8,050 nucleotides of DNA from Microcaldota archaeon (GCA_027371655.1 DAHXMR010000018.1:1-8050); one strand, 5' to 3'; shown: positions 1 through 5,644, numbered from the stretch's first letter. Numbers and translations: made by a program. Notes: generated by a model from the letters alone, not told the origin.

Positions 1-2
1 TC

Positions 3-1157
3 GAATACTTCTACCCAGTGGACATGAGAAACTCCGCCGTGGAACTTGTGCAAAACCACCTGACGTACTACCTGTTCCACCACACCGCCCTCTTCCGCAA
101 ACAACACTGGCCAAAGGGAATCTCGGTGAACGGATGGGTGCAGGTGGAAGGCGAGAAAATGAGCAAAAGCAAGGGAAACATATTCCCAATGCTGGACTTG
201 GTGGAAGAATACGGCGCCGACGTGTTCCGCCTCAACATAATCACCTCAAGCGAAGGCTTGTCGGACGCGGACTGGAAATTCGACACCGTGAAAACCCGCA
301 AGCGCGAACTCGAACAGTTGTTCGAGCTTTTCGAATTCGCAAGCGCCCTGCCCGAAAATGCAAACGGCGCAAGCACCCGCAGCGAGGCATTGCTTGAAAG
401 CCGCATCAACTCCGTTGTCAAAAACACAACCGCCAGTTTCGAGGACTTATGCTTCCGGACGGGGATGTTTCACGCTTTGCATTTGGGCCTGCAGGCCTTG
501 AAGGAATACGCGCAGGGCAGGGGAAGCAATGCAAACAAAAAATTGCTTCTGGATTCGCTTCAAAAAGTCGTTCTGCTTTCGGCGCCGCTTGCCCCCCACT
601 GCGCGGAAGAGCTTTGGCAAAAAATGCTTGGGAAGGGCTTCGCAAGCAACGCGGCGTTCCCCGTTGCGGACGAGTCGAAAATCGACCCAATGCTCGAAAA
701 GGAGGAATCGTTCGCGCTGCAGGTGGGAGAGGACATTGCAAAAGTAATCGGGCTCACCAAAAAGCAGCCCGCGAAAATCACGATAATCGCCGCTGCAAAA
801 TGGAAGCGCGAACTGCTTGCGGACTCGCTGCAATTCGCAAAGGACCACTTCGACATAGGCGCGGCAACGCAGTCTGCTATGAAAAACCCGCAGTTGCGGG
901 CCAAGGGCGCGGAAGTGCCGGCGTTCTTGAAATCAATCGGAAAAACCATCCACCAGTACAAGGAAGAGGCCGGAGGGCTTCCCTCGTTCGACGAATTGGA
1001 AACCCTGCAAGCGGCCTCGCAAAAACTCGCGGAACAATTCAAAAGCCAGGTGCAAATAATCGGCGAGGAAGACGCGCGCTCGCAAAGCGGAAACAAAACG
1101 CTTGCCGACAAGGCGGGCAAAGCGCTTCCCTTCAAGCCCGCGCTATTGCTTGAATGA
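3..1157 (+). CDS. leuS: Leucyl-tRNA synthetase, archaeal type, C-terminal part (5' end outside window)
   Basis: Cytoplasmic class I synthetase that charges tRNA-Leu with leucine. The frame is already open at base 3 (residues EYFYPVDMR), so the GTG at 18 is an internal Val, not a start. YPVDMR, the following NHL, and WPKGISVNGW lead into the class I signature GEKMSKSKGN; KMSKS is at about 156-170. The KMSKS loop positions ATP. GADVFRL and the DADW segment after it are typical of LeuRS/IleRS/ValRS. Next come the helical anticodon-binding region (APHCAEELW) and the archaeal/eukaryotic-style C-terminal domain, ending in KALPFKPALLLE, which in this family contacts the long variable arm of tRNA-Leu. 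About 330 residues follow KMSKS, as expected for archaeal LeuRS. It converges on the leftward gene at 1171-2043, with only 13 bases between the stops. Product is secure; only the N-terminal half is missing, cut by the window edge. Confidence 0.95.
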   Translation, partial: EYFYPVDMRNSAVELVQNHLTYYLFHHTALFRKQHWPKGISVNGWVQVEGEKMSKSKGNIFPMLDLVEEYGADVFRLNIITSSEGLSDADWKFDTVKTRKRELEQLFELFEFASALPENANGASTRSEALLESRINSVVKNTTASFEDLCFRTGMFHALHLGLQALKEYAQGRGSNANKKLLLDSLQKVVLLSAPLAPHCAEELWQKMLGKGFASNAAFPVADESKIDPMLEKEESFALQVGEDIAKVIGLTKKQPAKITIIAAAKWKRELLADSLQFAKDHFDIGAATQSAMKNPQLRAKGAEVPAFLKSIGKTIHQYKEEAGGLPSFDELETLQAASQKLAEQFKSQVQIIGEEDARSQSGNKTLADKAGKALPFKPALLLE

Positions 1158-1179
1158 TTTTTCGGGCAAATCATTTTTT
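1154..1179 (+). terminator. Hairpin plus T6 terminator of leuS
   Basis: A perfect 7-bp stem (ATGATTT / AAATCAT, loop TTCGGGC) starts one base before the leuS TGA and is followed at once by T6 (1174-1179); a second T7 run lies at 1188-1194. Archaeal RNA polymerase stops at oligo-T on the coding strand, and the stem gives it a bacterial-like look as well. The element overlaps the last codons of the convergent gene ending at 1171, so that gene's C-terminus (LKKIVFKK) is partly encoded by terminator sequence. Confidence 0.6.
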
Positions 1180-2043
1180 GAAAACTATTTTTTTCAGGCC
1201 AAAAAGCCCCTTGCGCCTGAGGTTGAAGTCGAAGTAGTCGAACAGCGGCGGCTCGTTGAACTCGCCGCCTTTCAAAACCAGCCGCTCTCGCGGAACGTTG
1301 AGCGCGGTAGCGTTCAAGGCCTTTTTCCTCAAAAGCCGGTTCAGCGTGTAGCCGTACACTTTGCCCGCGGTTTTTTCCGACAAATCGTCCCCGTAACCCC
1401 GCGTCCACAGATTCAGGTGGTGCGCGGGCGTGGTAACGTAAAACGAATAACCCTTCTTCCGCGCGAATTCCGCCGCGGCCAACATCAGCCCCGCGTGCCA
1501 GTTTTCATATTTCCCGCTAAGCCCGCCCTTGGCCTTCCAACGCTCCCACAATTCCCTGCCGGCATGCGCCTGCGCGCCGTACCCCGGATACCCCTTGCGC
1601 ATATGCGGGTAATCGCGGGCGTTGAACTCGTTCTGCAACTCGAGCAGGATGACCGCGCGCTCTTTTGCGTTCACCGCAAGATTCGCATAAGCGACCGCCC
1701 CGCTGACCGTGTGCGTCTTCCACGAATCAGGCCACTCCGAATGGGCAAGATGCCCCTCGTCCGGCATGAGAAGAAGCGTCTTCGACTCCCAGTTGTTCGG
1801 CTTTTCCGAATGGTAGTTGTCATGCCTTGCAAACCTCGCCCACGCCGGGGCAACGTCTTCGGCGAGAAAAATGCGGCCCGCAGGCGGGGCAATGCCCGAA
1901 GCCCCAAGGCGGTCCCTCACCGTGCCCGAAAGCCCCGGCTTTGGAAAAATCTCGACAAGGCTCTTTGCGGGGGGCACCGAATTGTGCCGCTTGGTCAAAA
2001 ACCTGCGAGCAATTTGCATCCAAACAAACACCAAAAAAATCAA
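1171..2043 (-). CDS. Unrecognised protein, intact member of a tandem paralogue pair
   Basis: 290 residues from a TTG start at 2043. That start is supported by a TTGA overlap with the stop of the upstream paralogue and because the two proteins then begin alike (xIFLVFV against xFFLVAV). Alternatives are GTG (residue 5) and ATG (residue 9). A short hydrophobic N-terminus (residues 2-11) is too short to call a firm membrane anchor. The core, about residues 85-245, is shared with the broken copy: WESKTLLLMPDEGHL, SWKTHTVSGAVAYANLAV, AVILLELQNEF, YENWHAG, AAEFARKKGYSFYV, then a TPAHHLNLW segment and a basic C-terminus. The order beta-strand with E-L-Q, a Trp-led helix, then A..A...KGY and a strand loosely recalls GNAT-like or phage-associated proteins with an 'E[IL]QSD ... 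W ... A..A...G' pattern. That is only a fold guess; no catalytic residues can be named. Last gene of the leftward cluster. A longer antisense frame here is a shadow. Confidence 0.75.
   Translation of the reverse strand: MIFLVFVWMQIARRFLTKRHNSVPPAKSLVEIFPKPGLSGTVRDRLGASGIAPPAGRIFLAEDVAPAWARFARHDNYHSEKPNNWESKTLLLMPDEGHLAHSEWPDSWKTHTVSGAVAYANLAVNAKERAVILLELQNEFNARDYPHMRKGYPGYGAQAHAGRELWERWKAKGGLSGKYENWHAGLMLAAAEFARKKGYSFYVTTPAHHLNLWTRGYGDDLSEKTAGKVYGYTLNRLLRKKALNATALNVPRERLVLKGGEFNEPPLFDYFDFNLRRKGLFGLKKIVFKK
2040..2043 (-). promoter_or_regulatory. TTGA stop/start overlap (translational coupling)
   Basis: The TGA stop of the broken upstream paralogue (2040-2042) overlaps the TTG start of the intact copy (2041-2043). 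Such 4-base overlaps usually mean that the ribosome ending one frame starts the next. No clear Shine-Dalgarno lies just before the TTG, which fits coupling. If so, the intact copy may rely on ribosomes restarting inside the broken one. Confidence 0.5.
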
Positions 2044-2836
2044 GCCGGCACTTTTGCCGAAGCGGATTTTTTCCCGCGGCCGGCCGCTGCAGGCGCACCT
2101 TGCGGGTACACGAACTTCCTCAACGACGCGAACCGCTTTGCATATTCGGGGTGCAAAAGCCCTGCCGAACTCACCTTTTCAACCCTTGCGCCAAGCATTC
2201 CCGCCACCTTGGACGCGGTGTTGCGGTAAACCTGGTTCGCGGTCTGCTTGGACATTCCCGCCCAGTAATCCGTGTGCGCCTTGGGCTGCGAAACGTAAAA
2301 ATCATACCCCTTATCGCGCGCGTACTTTGCAGCGGCAACCAAAAGCGCGTGCTACCAATTCCTGTACTCTCCGAAATGCCCGGCCTTGAACGATTCCCAC
2401 TGGCGGATCCGGCCCGCGTCAGTTCCGTGCGAATAACTTTTCGACTGGAACTCGCTTTGAAGCTCCAAGAGCACCACCGCCTTTTTTTCCTTGCTTACCG
2501 CCAAATTCGCGTAAGCAACCGCGCCCGGCACGGCATGAGTTTTCCACGCCCCATTCCACTCTTCCTGCGGCAAATGCTCCTCCTTGGGAATTAGAAGAAG
2601 CGAATTAGACTTCCAGTCCTGCAGCTGAAACCGCGCCACGCCGGCGAAACCTCAAGCGCCGCAAAAATGCTCCCCGAAGGCGGCGCCACCCCGCTGCCCT
2701 TCAGCACGCTCCGCGCGGCAACCGTATGCCGGGGCAAATGATACGCGATTGCGGGCACCGCCCCGCTTGCGAACACGAAAACCCCGGAATTCTTCCCCGC
2801 ACGCGCAACCGATTTTACAGCCACCAAAAAAAACAC
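2040..2836 (-). pseudogene. Broken upstream paralogue of the 1171-2043 gene (frameshift plus in-frame TAG)
   Basis: Three consecutive fragments together match the intact neighbour along its length. Fragment 1 starts at GTG 2836 (xFFLVAVKSVARAG) and runs to EVSPAW, matching DVAPAW of the neighbour. There one G is missing after TGG (about 2636-2637): adding it joins SPAW to ARFQLQDWKSNSLLLIP, as in PAWARF ... NWESKTLLLMP. Fragment 2 contains SWKTHTV-like WKTHAVPGAVAYANLAV and AVVLLELQSEF and ends at YRNW followed by TAG (2352-2354). Fragment 3 continues in the same frame: HALLVAAAKYARDKGYDFYV, then HTDYW and a Lys/Ala-rich tail. The span is 797 bases, one short of 266 codons, so one base change plus one codon change would restore a 265-residue protein. 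It begins 20 bases after nnrD. Function unknown. It could be a true pseudogene, a gene with two sequence errors, or less likely a recoded gene. Confidence 0.75.
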
Positions 2837-2856
2837 CCATCACGCCCAAAGCATGC

Positions 2857-3732
2857 TCAAATGCCGCGCAAAACCTGCGAAATCTTTTCCACCGAATCCA
2901 TCGGCATAAGCGACTCGCCTTTTTCCCTTGCCGCCAATTCCCCCGCCTTTCCGTTCACAAACGCCGCGGCGCAAGCGGCATCAAACGGCGACGCGCCGCG
3001 CGCAAGAAACGCGCCGCATATTCCGGCAAGGCAGTCGCCGAAGCCGCCCTTGGTCATGAACGGCGTTCCGGTCTTGTTTAGTGCGGCTTTGCCGCCATCA
3101 GAAAGGACATCTACGTGGCCCTTGAGCAGGATTGTTGCCCCCAATTTTTGTGCAACTTTTTGCGCGGCTTGCGCCCTCTGCGCAACATCGCTTGAAAGCC
3201 TTATTCCCGACAACACGCGGAACTCCTCGGAGTGCGGGGTAATGATGCACTTTTTTCCGCGCAACACTTCGGGGGTTTGCGCAATTGCGCGTATCGCATC
3301 CGCGTCAATTACAAGGGGCAAATCCGTTTTCCTAATCAGTTCGCGGATTGCAACGAACGTTTCAAGTTCGCGCCACATTCCCCCGCCAACCACCATCGCG
3401 GTCGCGGAGTAATCGCGCTGCAATTGCAGCACTTCTTCCACGTGCACAGGCGAAAAATACTCGCCCTCCAAAGGATACGTGATAATGGAAGGGGAAAAAG
3501 CCGCTGCCAAATCGGCCGCCCTCCGCGGCGCGGCAAGAAAAACCAAATCACAGCCCGCGCGGTACGCGGCAAAGGAATTGAAAACAGGCGAACCGTGAAA
3601 CCTCTTCGAGCCGCCCACCACAAGAAGCCGCCCAAACTCGCCCTTGCGGGCCCAAGGCGCGCGCTTGGGGAAAATCTTTTTCAAAACGCTTTTCGAAACA
3701 GTTGGGAAAGCCAAAAGCCCAAAACCTCCCAT
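2857..3732 (-). CDS. nnrD: ADP-dependent NAD(P)H-hydrate dehydratase
   Basis: Ribokinase-like enzyme that uses ADP (in bacteria and archaea) to dehydrate S-NAD(P)HX back to NAD(P)H, repairing damaged cofactor in the cytosol. Signs: GEFGRLLVVGGSKRFHGSP (residues 31-49), AAYRAGCDLVFLAAP, VVGGGM (114-119), VIDADAI (141-147), ITPHSEEF (164-171), LLKGHVDVLSDG and KGGFGDCLAG (228-237), where Asp233 is the expected catalytic base. The usual GTGD reads GFGD and a Lys precedes it, a mild deviation. This is the stand-alone dehydratase of 291 residues, without the fused epimerase (NnrE) domain. It starts 18 bases after the Zn/KH gene stop, so the two are likely cotranscribed. ATG 3732 gives the longest form. 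However, a strong GGAGGT (3724-3729) lies inside the frame, 9 bases before a TTG (3712-3714), so translation may start at residue 7, which still leaves the whole domain. Confidence 0.9.
   Translation of the reverse strand: MGGFGLLAFPTVSKSVLKKIFPKRAPWARKGEFGRLLVVGGSKRFHGSPVFNSFAAYRAGCDLVFLAAPRRAADLAAAFSPSIITYPLEGEYFSPVHVEEVLQLQRDYSATAMVVGGGMWRELETFVAIRELIRKTDLPLVIDADAIRAIAQTPEVLRGKKCIITPHSEEFRVLSGIRLSSDVAQRAQAAQKVAQKLGATILLKGHVDVLSDGGKAALNKTGTPFMTKGGFGDCLAGICGAFLARGASPFDAACAAAFVNGKAGELAAREKGESLMPMDSVEKISQVLRGI
3724..3729 (-). promoter_or_regulatory. GGAGGT ribosome site inside the annotated nnrD start
   Basis: GGAGGT directly follows the ATG at 3730-3732 and lies 9 bases before an in-frame TTG (3712-3714). 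The same motif with the same 9-base spacing precedes Alba in this window. This makes the TTG a serious rival start for nnrD; the ATG itself has no good upstream site. Confidence 0.45.
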
Positions 3733-3750
3733 ATTCCCAAAACGCCCAAT

Positions 3751-4248
3751 TCACTCGAATTCGAAGAACACGGGCTCCTTGTAAATCAATTTCATCACGC
3801 GCTCAATCACGTCCCTGGGCAAAGGCAGCCTTTTCTCGTCGAAGCGCGAAAGCCGCACCTTGTACGCCTTGCCCCCCGCGCGGAAAACCGTGTTCACGCC
3901 CCTCACCCGCAGCGGGGCAAGCAATTCGGAAAGCGCGGTGTTCAAGTCCACCCTGCTTCCCACCACCTTCACATGCTTGCCCAAAAATTTGGACAACTCG
4001 CGGGCGATTTTGCCCCCGAAGCCGATCAAAAGCCCGGGCTCGCTGTCCGTAATCACCACTACCGCCTTGTCGGCCTCAACCGCCTTGCGGAACTCCACCG
4101 GCCCAAGCGACAAATCGTCGTTGCGCTTGTACAAAAACTCGCACACCTTCCGGTCGATGGGCTCAAGCTCGCCCGACTGCATCTTCGCCGAACACGACGA
4201 GCAAAGCGAATCCGTTGCAACGTCTATTTCGCAAATGGGCGCTTTCAT
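3751..4248 (-). CDS. Archaeal zinc-finger/KH-domain protein (NusA-like transcription factor family)
   Basis: 165 residues from ATG 4248 (MKAPICEIDVATDSLCSSC). An upstream in-frame TTG at 4281 would add 11 residues but falls in the likely promoter. Cys6, Cys16 and Cys19, perhaps with Cys36, form a probable zinc-binding N-terminus, followed by a short helical segment (SGELEPIDRKVCEFLYKRN). Residues about 62-130 form a KH fold: VVVITDSEPGLLIGFGGKIA carries the G-x-G-G loop that grips single-stranded RNA, followed by ELSKFLGKHVKVV. Then comes LLAPLRVRGVNTVFRAGGKAYKVRL, typical of the archaeal family often annotated as transcription elongation factor NusA-like. It probably binds RNA in the cytoplasm, during transcription or ribosome assembly; the exact job is not shown by sequence. 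It is first in a leftward cluster with nnrD and the paralogue pair, with a TATA-like box 21-30 bases before the ATG. Confidence 0.82.
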   Translation of the reverse strand: MKAPICEIDVATDSLCSSCSAKMQSGELEPIDRKVCEFLYKRNDDLSLGPVEFRKAVEADKAVVVITDSEPGLLIGFGGKIARELSKFLGKHVKVVGSRVDLNTALSELLAPLRVRGVNTVFRAGGKAYKVRLSRFDEKRLPLPRDVIERVMKLIYKEPVFFEFE

Positions 4249-4268
4249 GGAAAAATTAGGCGCCCAGC

Positions 4269-4278
4269 TAATTAAAAA
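4269..4278 (-). promoter_or_regulatory. TATA-like box before the Zn/KH gene
   Basis: TTTTTAATTA read on the minus strand sits 21-30 bases before ATG 4248, which would give a leaderless or nearly leaderless mRNA, common in archaea. A second A/T patch (GCATAAACT, about 4281-4289) is an alternative. The box lies between two GGCGCC palindromes (4259-4264 and 4290-4295). The position is suggestive but no transcript start can be seen. Confidence 0.4.
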
Positions 4279-4331
4279 CAAGTTTATGCGGCGCCAAAAC
4301 CGAACGCGGGAAAAAACCAGTTGGCGGCAAG

Positions 4332-4359
4332 AAAAAAAAACCGCCCCAACCCAAAAAAA
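4332..4359 (-). terminator. Oligo-T terminator after Alba
   Basis: Read on the minus strand, the Alba TAA is followed within 5 bases by T7 (4353-4359), then a G-rich stretch (GGGTTGGGGCGG) and T9 (4332-4340). Two T runs of 7-9 on the coding strand are a typical archaeal termination signal. Beyond T9 lies TTGCCGCCAAC, which can pair imperfectly with GTTGGGGCGG. It separates the Alba cluster from the Zn/KH cluster. Confidence 0.6.
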
Positions 4360-4364
4360 GCGGC

Positions 4365-4742
4365 TTATTTGGAGAGGAAAATCGTCATGCTGGACACGCG
4401 GCTCATCCGCCCGTCCTCGCTTGGCAGCTCCTCGGTGCCTATGACCACGTTGTTGATCTTCATTTCCGGGTAAAACTTGCGCTTGACAATCTGCGTCACG
4501 TCAACCGCAAGGCAAATGCTCTTCCCGCGCGCCTTCAGGCGCACCTCGGGCGAGCCGTTGTTGAAGCGGGTGACAACCGCGGTAACATAGCTCATCGGCG
4601 GCTTCCTGCCGACGAAAACGGTGTTATCATCCGGCGAAAGCCCGCCGGGCTGCGACGCACACACTTCCTCGCCCTCGCCCTGCGGCGAACACGAAGCCGT
4701 GGCGTCCGATGCTGCATTAGCTTGCGAATCTTCTTCCTGCAT
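4365..4742 (-). CDS. albA: DNA/RNA-binding protein Alba with N-terminal acidic tail
   Basis: Alba is a small dimeric archaeal chromatin protein that coats DNA and also binds RNA. Residues 40-125 match the family throughout: NTVFVGRKPPMSYVTAVVTRF, then EVRLKARGKSICLAVDV, IVKRKF, and the C-terminal EDGRMSRVSSMTIFLSK. Arg46-Lys47 occupy the place of the key basic pair (Lys16/Lys17 of Sulfolobus Alba), where Lys acetylation has been reported in that organism. Typical Alba is about 90-100 residues; this one is 125 because of a 39-residue, low-complexity, acidic Ser/Ala/Gly/Glu-rich N-terminus with two Cys (18 and 28). The long start is well supported: ATG 4742 has GGAGGT 9 bases upstream. It is last in the DUF460-ferredoxin-Alba cluster, 27 bases after the ferredoxin, and ends at strong T tracts. 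Confidence 0.95.
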   Translation of the reverse strand: MQEEDSQANAASDATASCSPQGEGEEVCASQPGGLSPDDNTVFVGRKPPMSYVTAVVTRFNNGSPEVRLKARGKSICLAVDVTQIVKRKFYPEMKINNVVIGTEELPSEDGRMSRVSSMTIFLSK

Positions 4743-4751
4743 GTTACCGAA

Positions 4752-4757
4752 ACCTCC
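4752..4757 (-). promoter_or_regulatory. Strong Shine-Dalgarno of Alba
   Basis: GGAGGT with 9 bases to ATG 4742. It fixes the start of the extended Alba and shows that the N-terminal tail is translated. It fits the high expression expected of a chromatin protein, which may be translated more strongly than the ferredoxin ahead of it. Confidence 0.75.
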
Positions 4758-4769
4758 TAAGATAAACAG

Positions 4770-4952
4770 TCAGTCAACGGTTATGGCCTTTGACGGGCAG
4801 TTCACTTCGCAGGCGTGGCACTTGAGGCACTCGTCTTCGCGGTCGGTGAAGAAATGGGACTTCCCGGTTTTAACTTCAAACAAACTCACCGGGCAGACCA
4901 TGGCGCACTGGCCCGAACCCCGGCACTTGGACAAATCGATTTTTACCGCCAT
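4770..4952 (-). CDS. Small two-cluster ferredoxin, first motif lacking one Cys
   Basis: Soluble electron carrier. From ATG 4952 (MAVKIDLSKC) it is 60 residues, a normal ferredoxin size and opening. The second motif is complete (Cys42-x2-Cys45-x2-Cys48-x3-Cys52-Pro). The first reads CRGSGQCAMVCP: Cys10, Cys16 and Cys20 are kept but Ser13 replaces the second Cys. In known 7Fe and Pyrococcus-type ferredoxins, loss of this Cys goes with a 3Fe-4S cluster or one iron with a non-Cys ligand, so the first cluster is probably atypical. The frame stays open upstream to ATG 5063, which overlaps the stop of the DUF460 gene as ATGA and would add 37 residues (97 in total). That extension is unusually rich in T-ending codons, so I prefer the short form, though coupling at ATGA is a real alternative. 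The partner enzyme is unknown. Confidence 0.85.
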   Translation of the reverse strand: MAVKIDLSKCRGSGQCAMVCPVSLFEVKTGKSHFFTDREDECLKCHACEVNCPSKAITVD

Positions 4953-5059
4953 CCTAAAAAAAACACCCAAAAACCCCGCCCGGCCCAAAACAACATCCGC
5001 CATCCGCGAATAAGCCAAACGGGAGTAGTCTCTTTCCATAACATCCAATAAAAAACTAT

Positions 5060-5548
5060 TCATTTTCCCTCGGCAAGCCCCCCGGCAAGGTCGTGCATCC
5101 TGCGCCCGGAAAGCACCTTCGCCTTCAGCGCGTCCATCTCCGAACCCGGCGGCACCCCCCTCTGCGAGAAATGCCGGTGCGCCTGCTTAAGCTTGTTCTG
5201 CACCAGGTGGAACGCCTTCAACGCCGCCGCAAGCGCGTCGCGCTCGTGCGCGTTTTTGCACCCAAAATCCCTGGTTGCAAAAAGCTTTTCCAAAACCGAA
5301 AGCGACCGCTTTGGGAAAAACAGCTTCGCCCCGAACAGCGCGGCAAGCTTTTTCGAAAGCGCGTTAGGCGGGTTCGTGTCGCACGCGACAACCTTCGGCG
5401 AATACTTGGACACGCGCAAGGCGAGCTCGGCCGCGCCCCAGCCCCTGCCAGATCCAACATCCACGAAATTGCCGTCCAAGTCAACGACCGCAAAAGCCGC
5501 GGTCGCCCCCGCATCAACGCCCACGATCAAACCCGACAAACCCCGCAA
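5060..5548 (-). CDS. Minimal DUF460 protein (RuvC/RNase H-like fold)
   Basis: Matches the archaeal DUF460/COG2433 N-terminal domain: LIVGVDAGATAAFAVVDLDGNF (Asp12 in the first strand), VVACDTNPP (Asp57), then KKLAALFGAKLFFP, and NAHERDALAAALKAF (Asp104). The acidic residues at strand ends resemble the RuvC/RNase H metal site, so a nuclease or nucleic-acid role is often proposed, but it is not proven for this family. Many COG2433 proteins are several hundred residues long with a coiled coil; this one is 162 residues, only the domain plus a short basic tail. The start is uncertain: TTG 5548 (used), two more TTGs (residues 4 and 7) or GTG (residue 9), all before the first strand. A TATA-like box about 26-32 bases upstream of TTG 5548 fits a leaderless message. 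First gene of the cluster with the ferredoxin (possible ATGA overlap) and Alba. Confidence 0.85.
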   Translation of the reverse strand: MRGLSGLIVGVDAGATAAFAVVDLDGNFVDVGSGRGWGAAELALRVSKYSPKVVACDTNPPNALSKKLAALFGAKLFFPKRSLSVLEKLFATRDFGCKNAHERDALAAALKAFHLVQNKLKQAHRHFSQRGVPPGSEMDALKAKVLSGRRMHDLAGGLAEGK

Positions 5549-5573
5549 ACAAAAATCCCGCCAAGGCTCGCGC

Positions 5574-5580
5574 TAATAAA
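5574..5580 (-). promoter_or_regulatory. TATA-like box for the DUF460-ferredoxin-Alba cluster
   Basis: TTTATTA on the minus strand, preceded by more A/T (TTTTTTTATTT), lies 26-32 bases before TTG 5548. Typical archaeal spacing would put the transcript start at or next to that TTG, supporting a leaderless mRNA and the first of the possible starts. Confidence 0.4.
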
Positions 5581-5593
5581 AAATAAAAAAACC

Positions 5594-5644
5594 GGAAGAA
5601 AAAGGAAAAAAAAAGAAAAAGAAAAAAGAGGGGAAAAAGGGGAA
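5594..5644 (-). terminator. 51-base homopyrimidine tract with several T runs, terminator of the 5646-6458 gene
   Basis: Starting two bases after the TAA of the membrane-protein gene, the minus strand is pure C/T for 51 bases, with T runs of 5, 6, 5, 9 and 5. Repeated oligo-T on the coding strand is the standard archaeal termination signal, so this should stop transcription well. The unbroken purine/pyrimidine bias is longer than termination needs. Confidence 0.6.

Noticed and set aside
560..1408. Leftward frame of 282 codons across the leuS end
   Set aside because: Antisense to LeuRS over most of its length; low-complexity composition and no motif.
1102..2229. Long rightward open frame (375 codons), longer than the leftward gene it overlaps
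   Set aside because: It spans both tandem paralogues, but protein similarity between the two copies exists only in the leftward frame. The rightward product is Arg/Pro-rich with no motif.
2826..2838. 13-mer GGGTGTTTTTTTT before the broken paralogue, repeated at 4956-4968 before the ferredoxin core
   Set aside because: Mostly a T run, common in this window; five extra matching bases are too few to argue for a shared signal.
3232..4275. Rightward frame of 347 codons over nnrD and the Zn/KH gene
   Set aside because: Antisense to two clearly recognised proteins; it reflects few stops opposite GC-ending codons.
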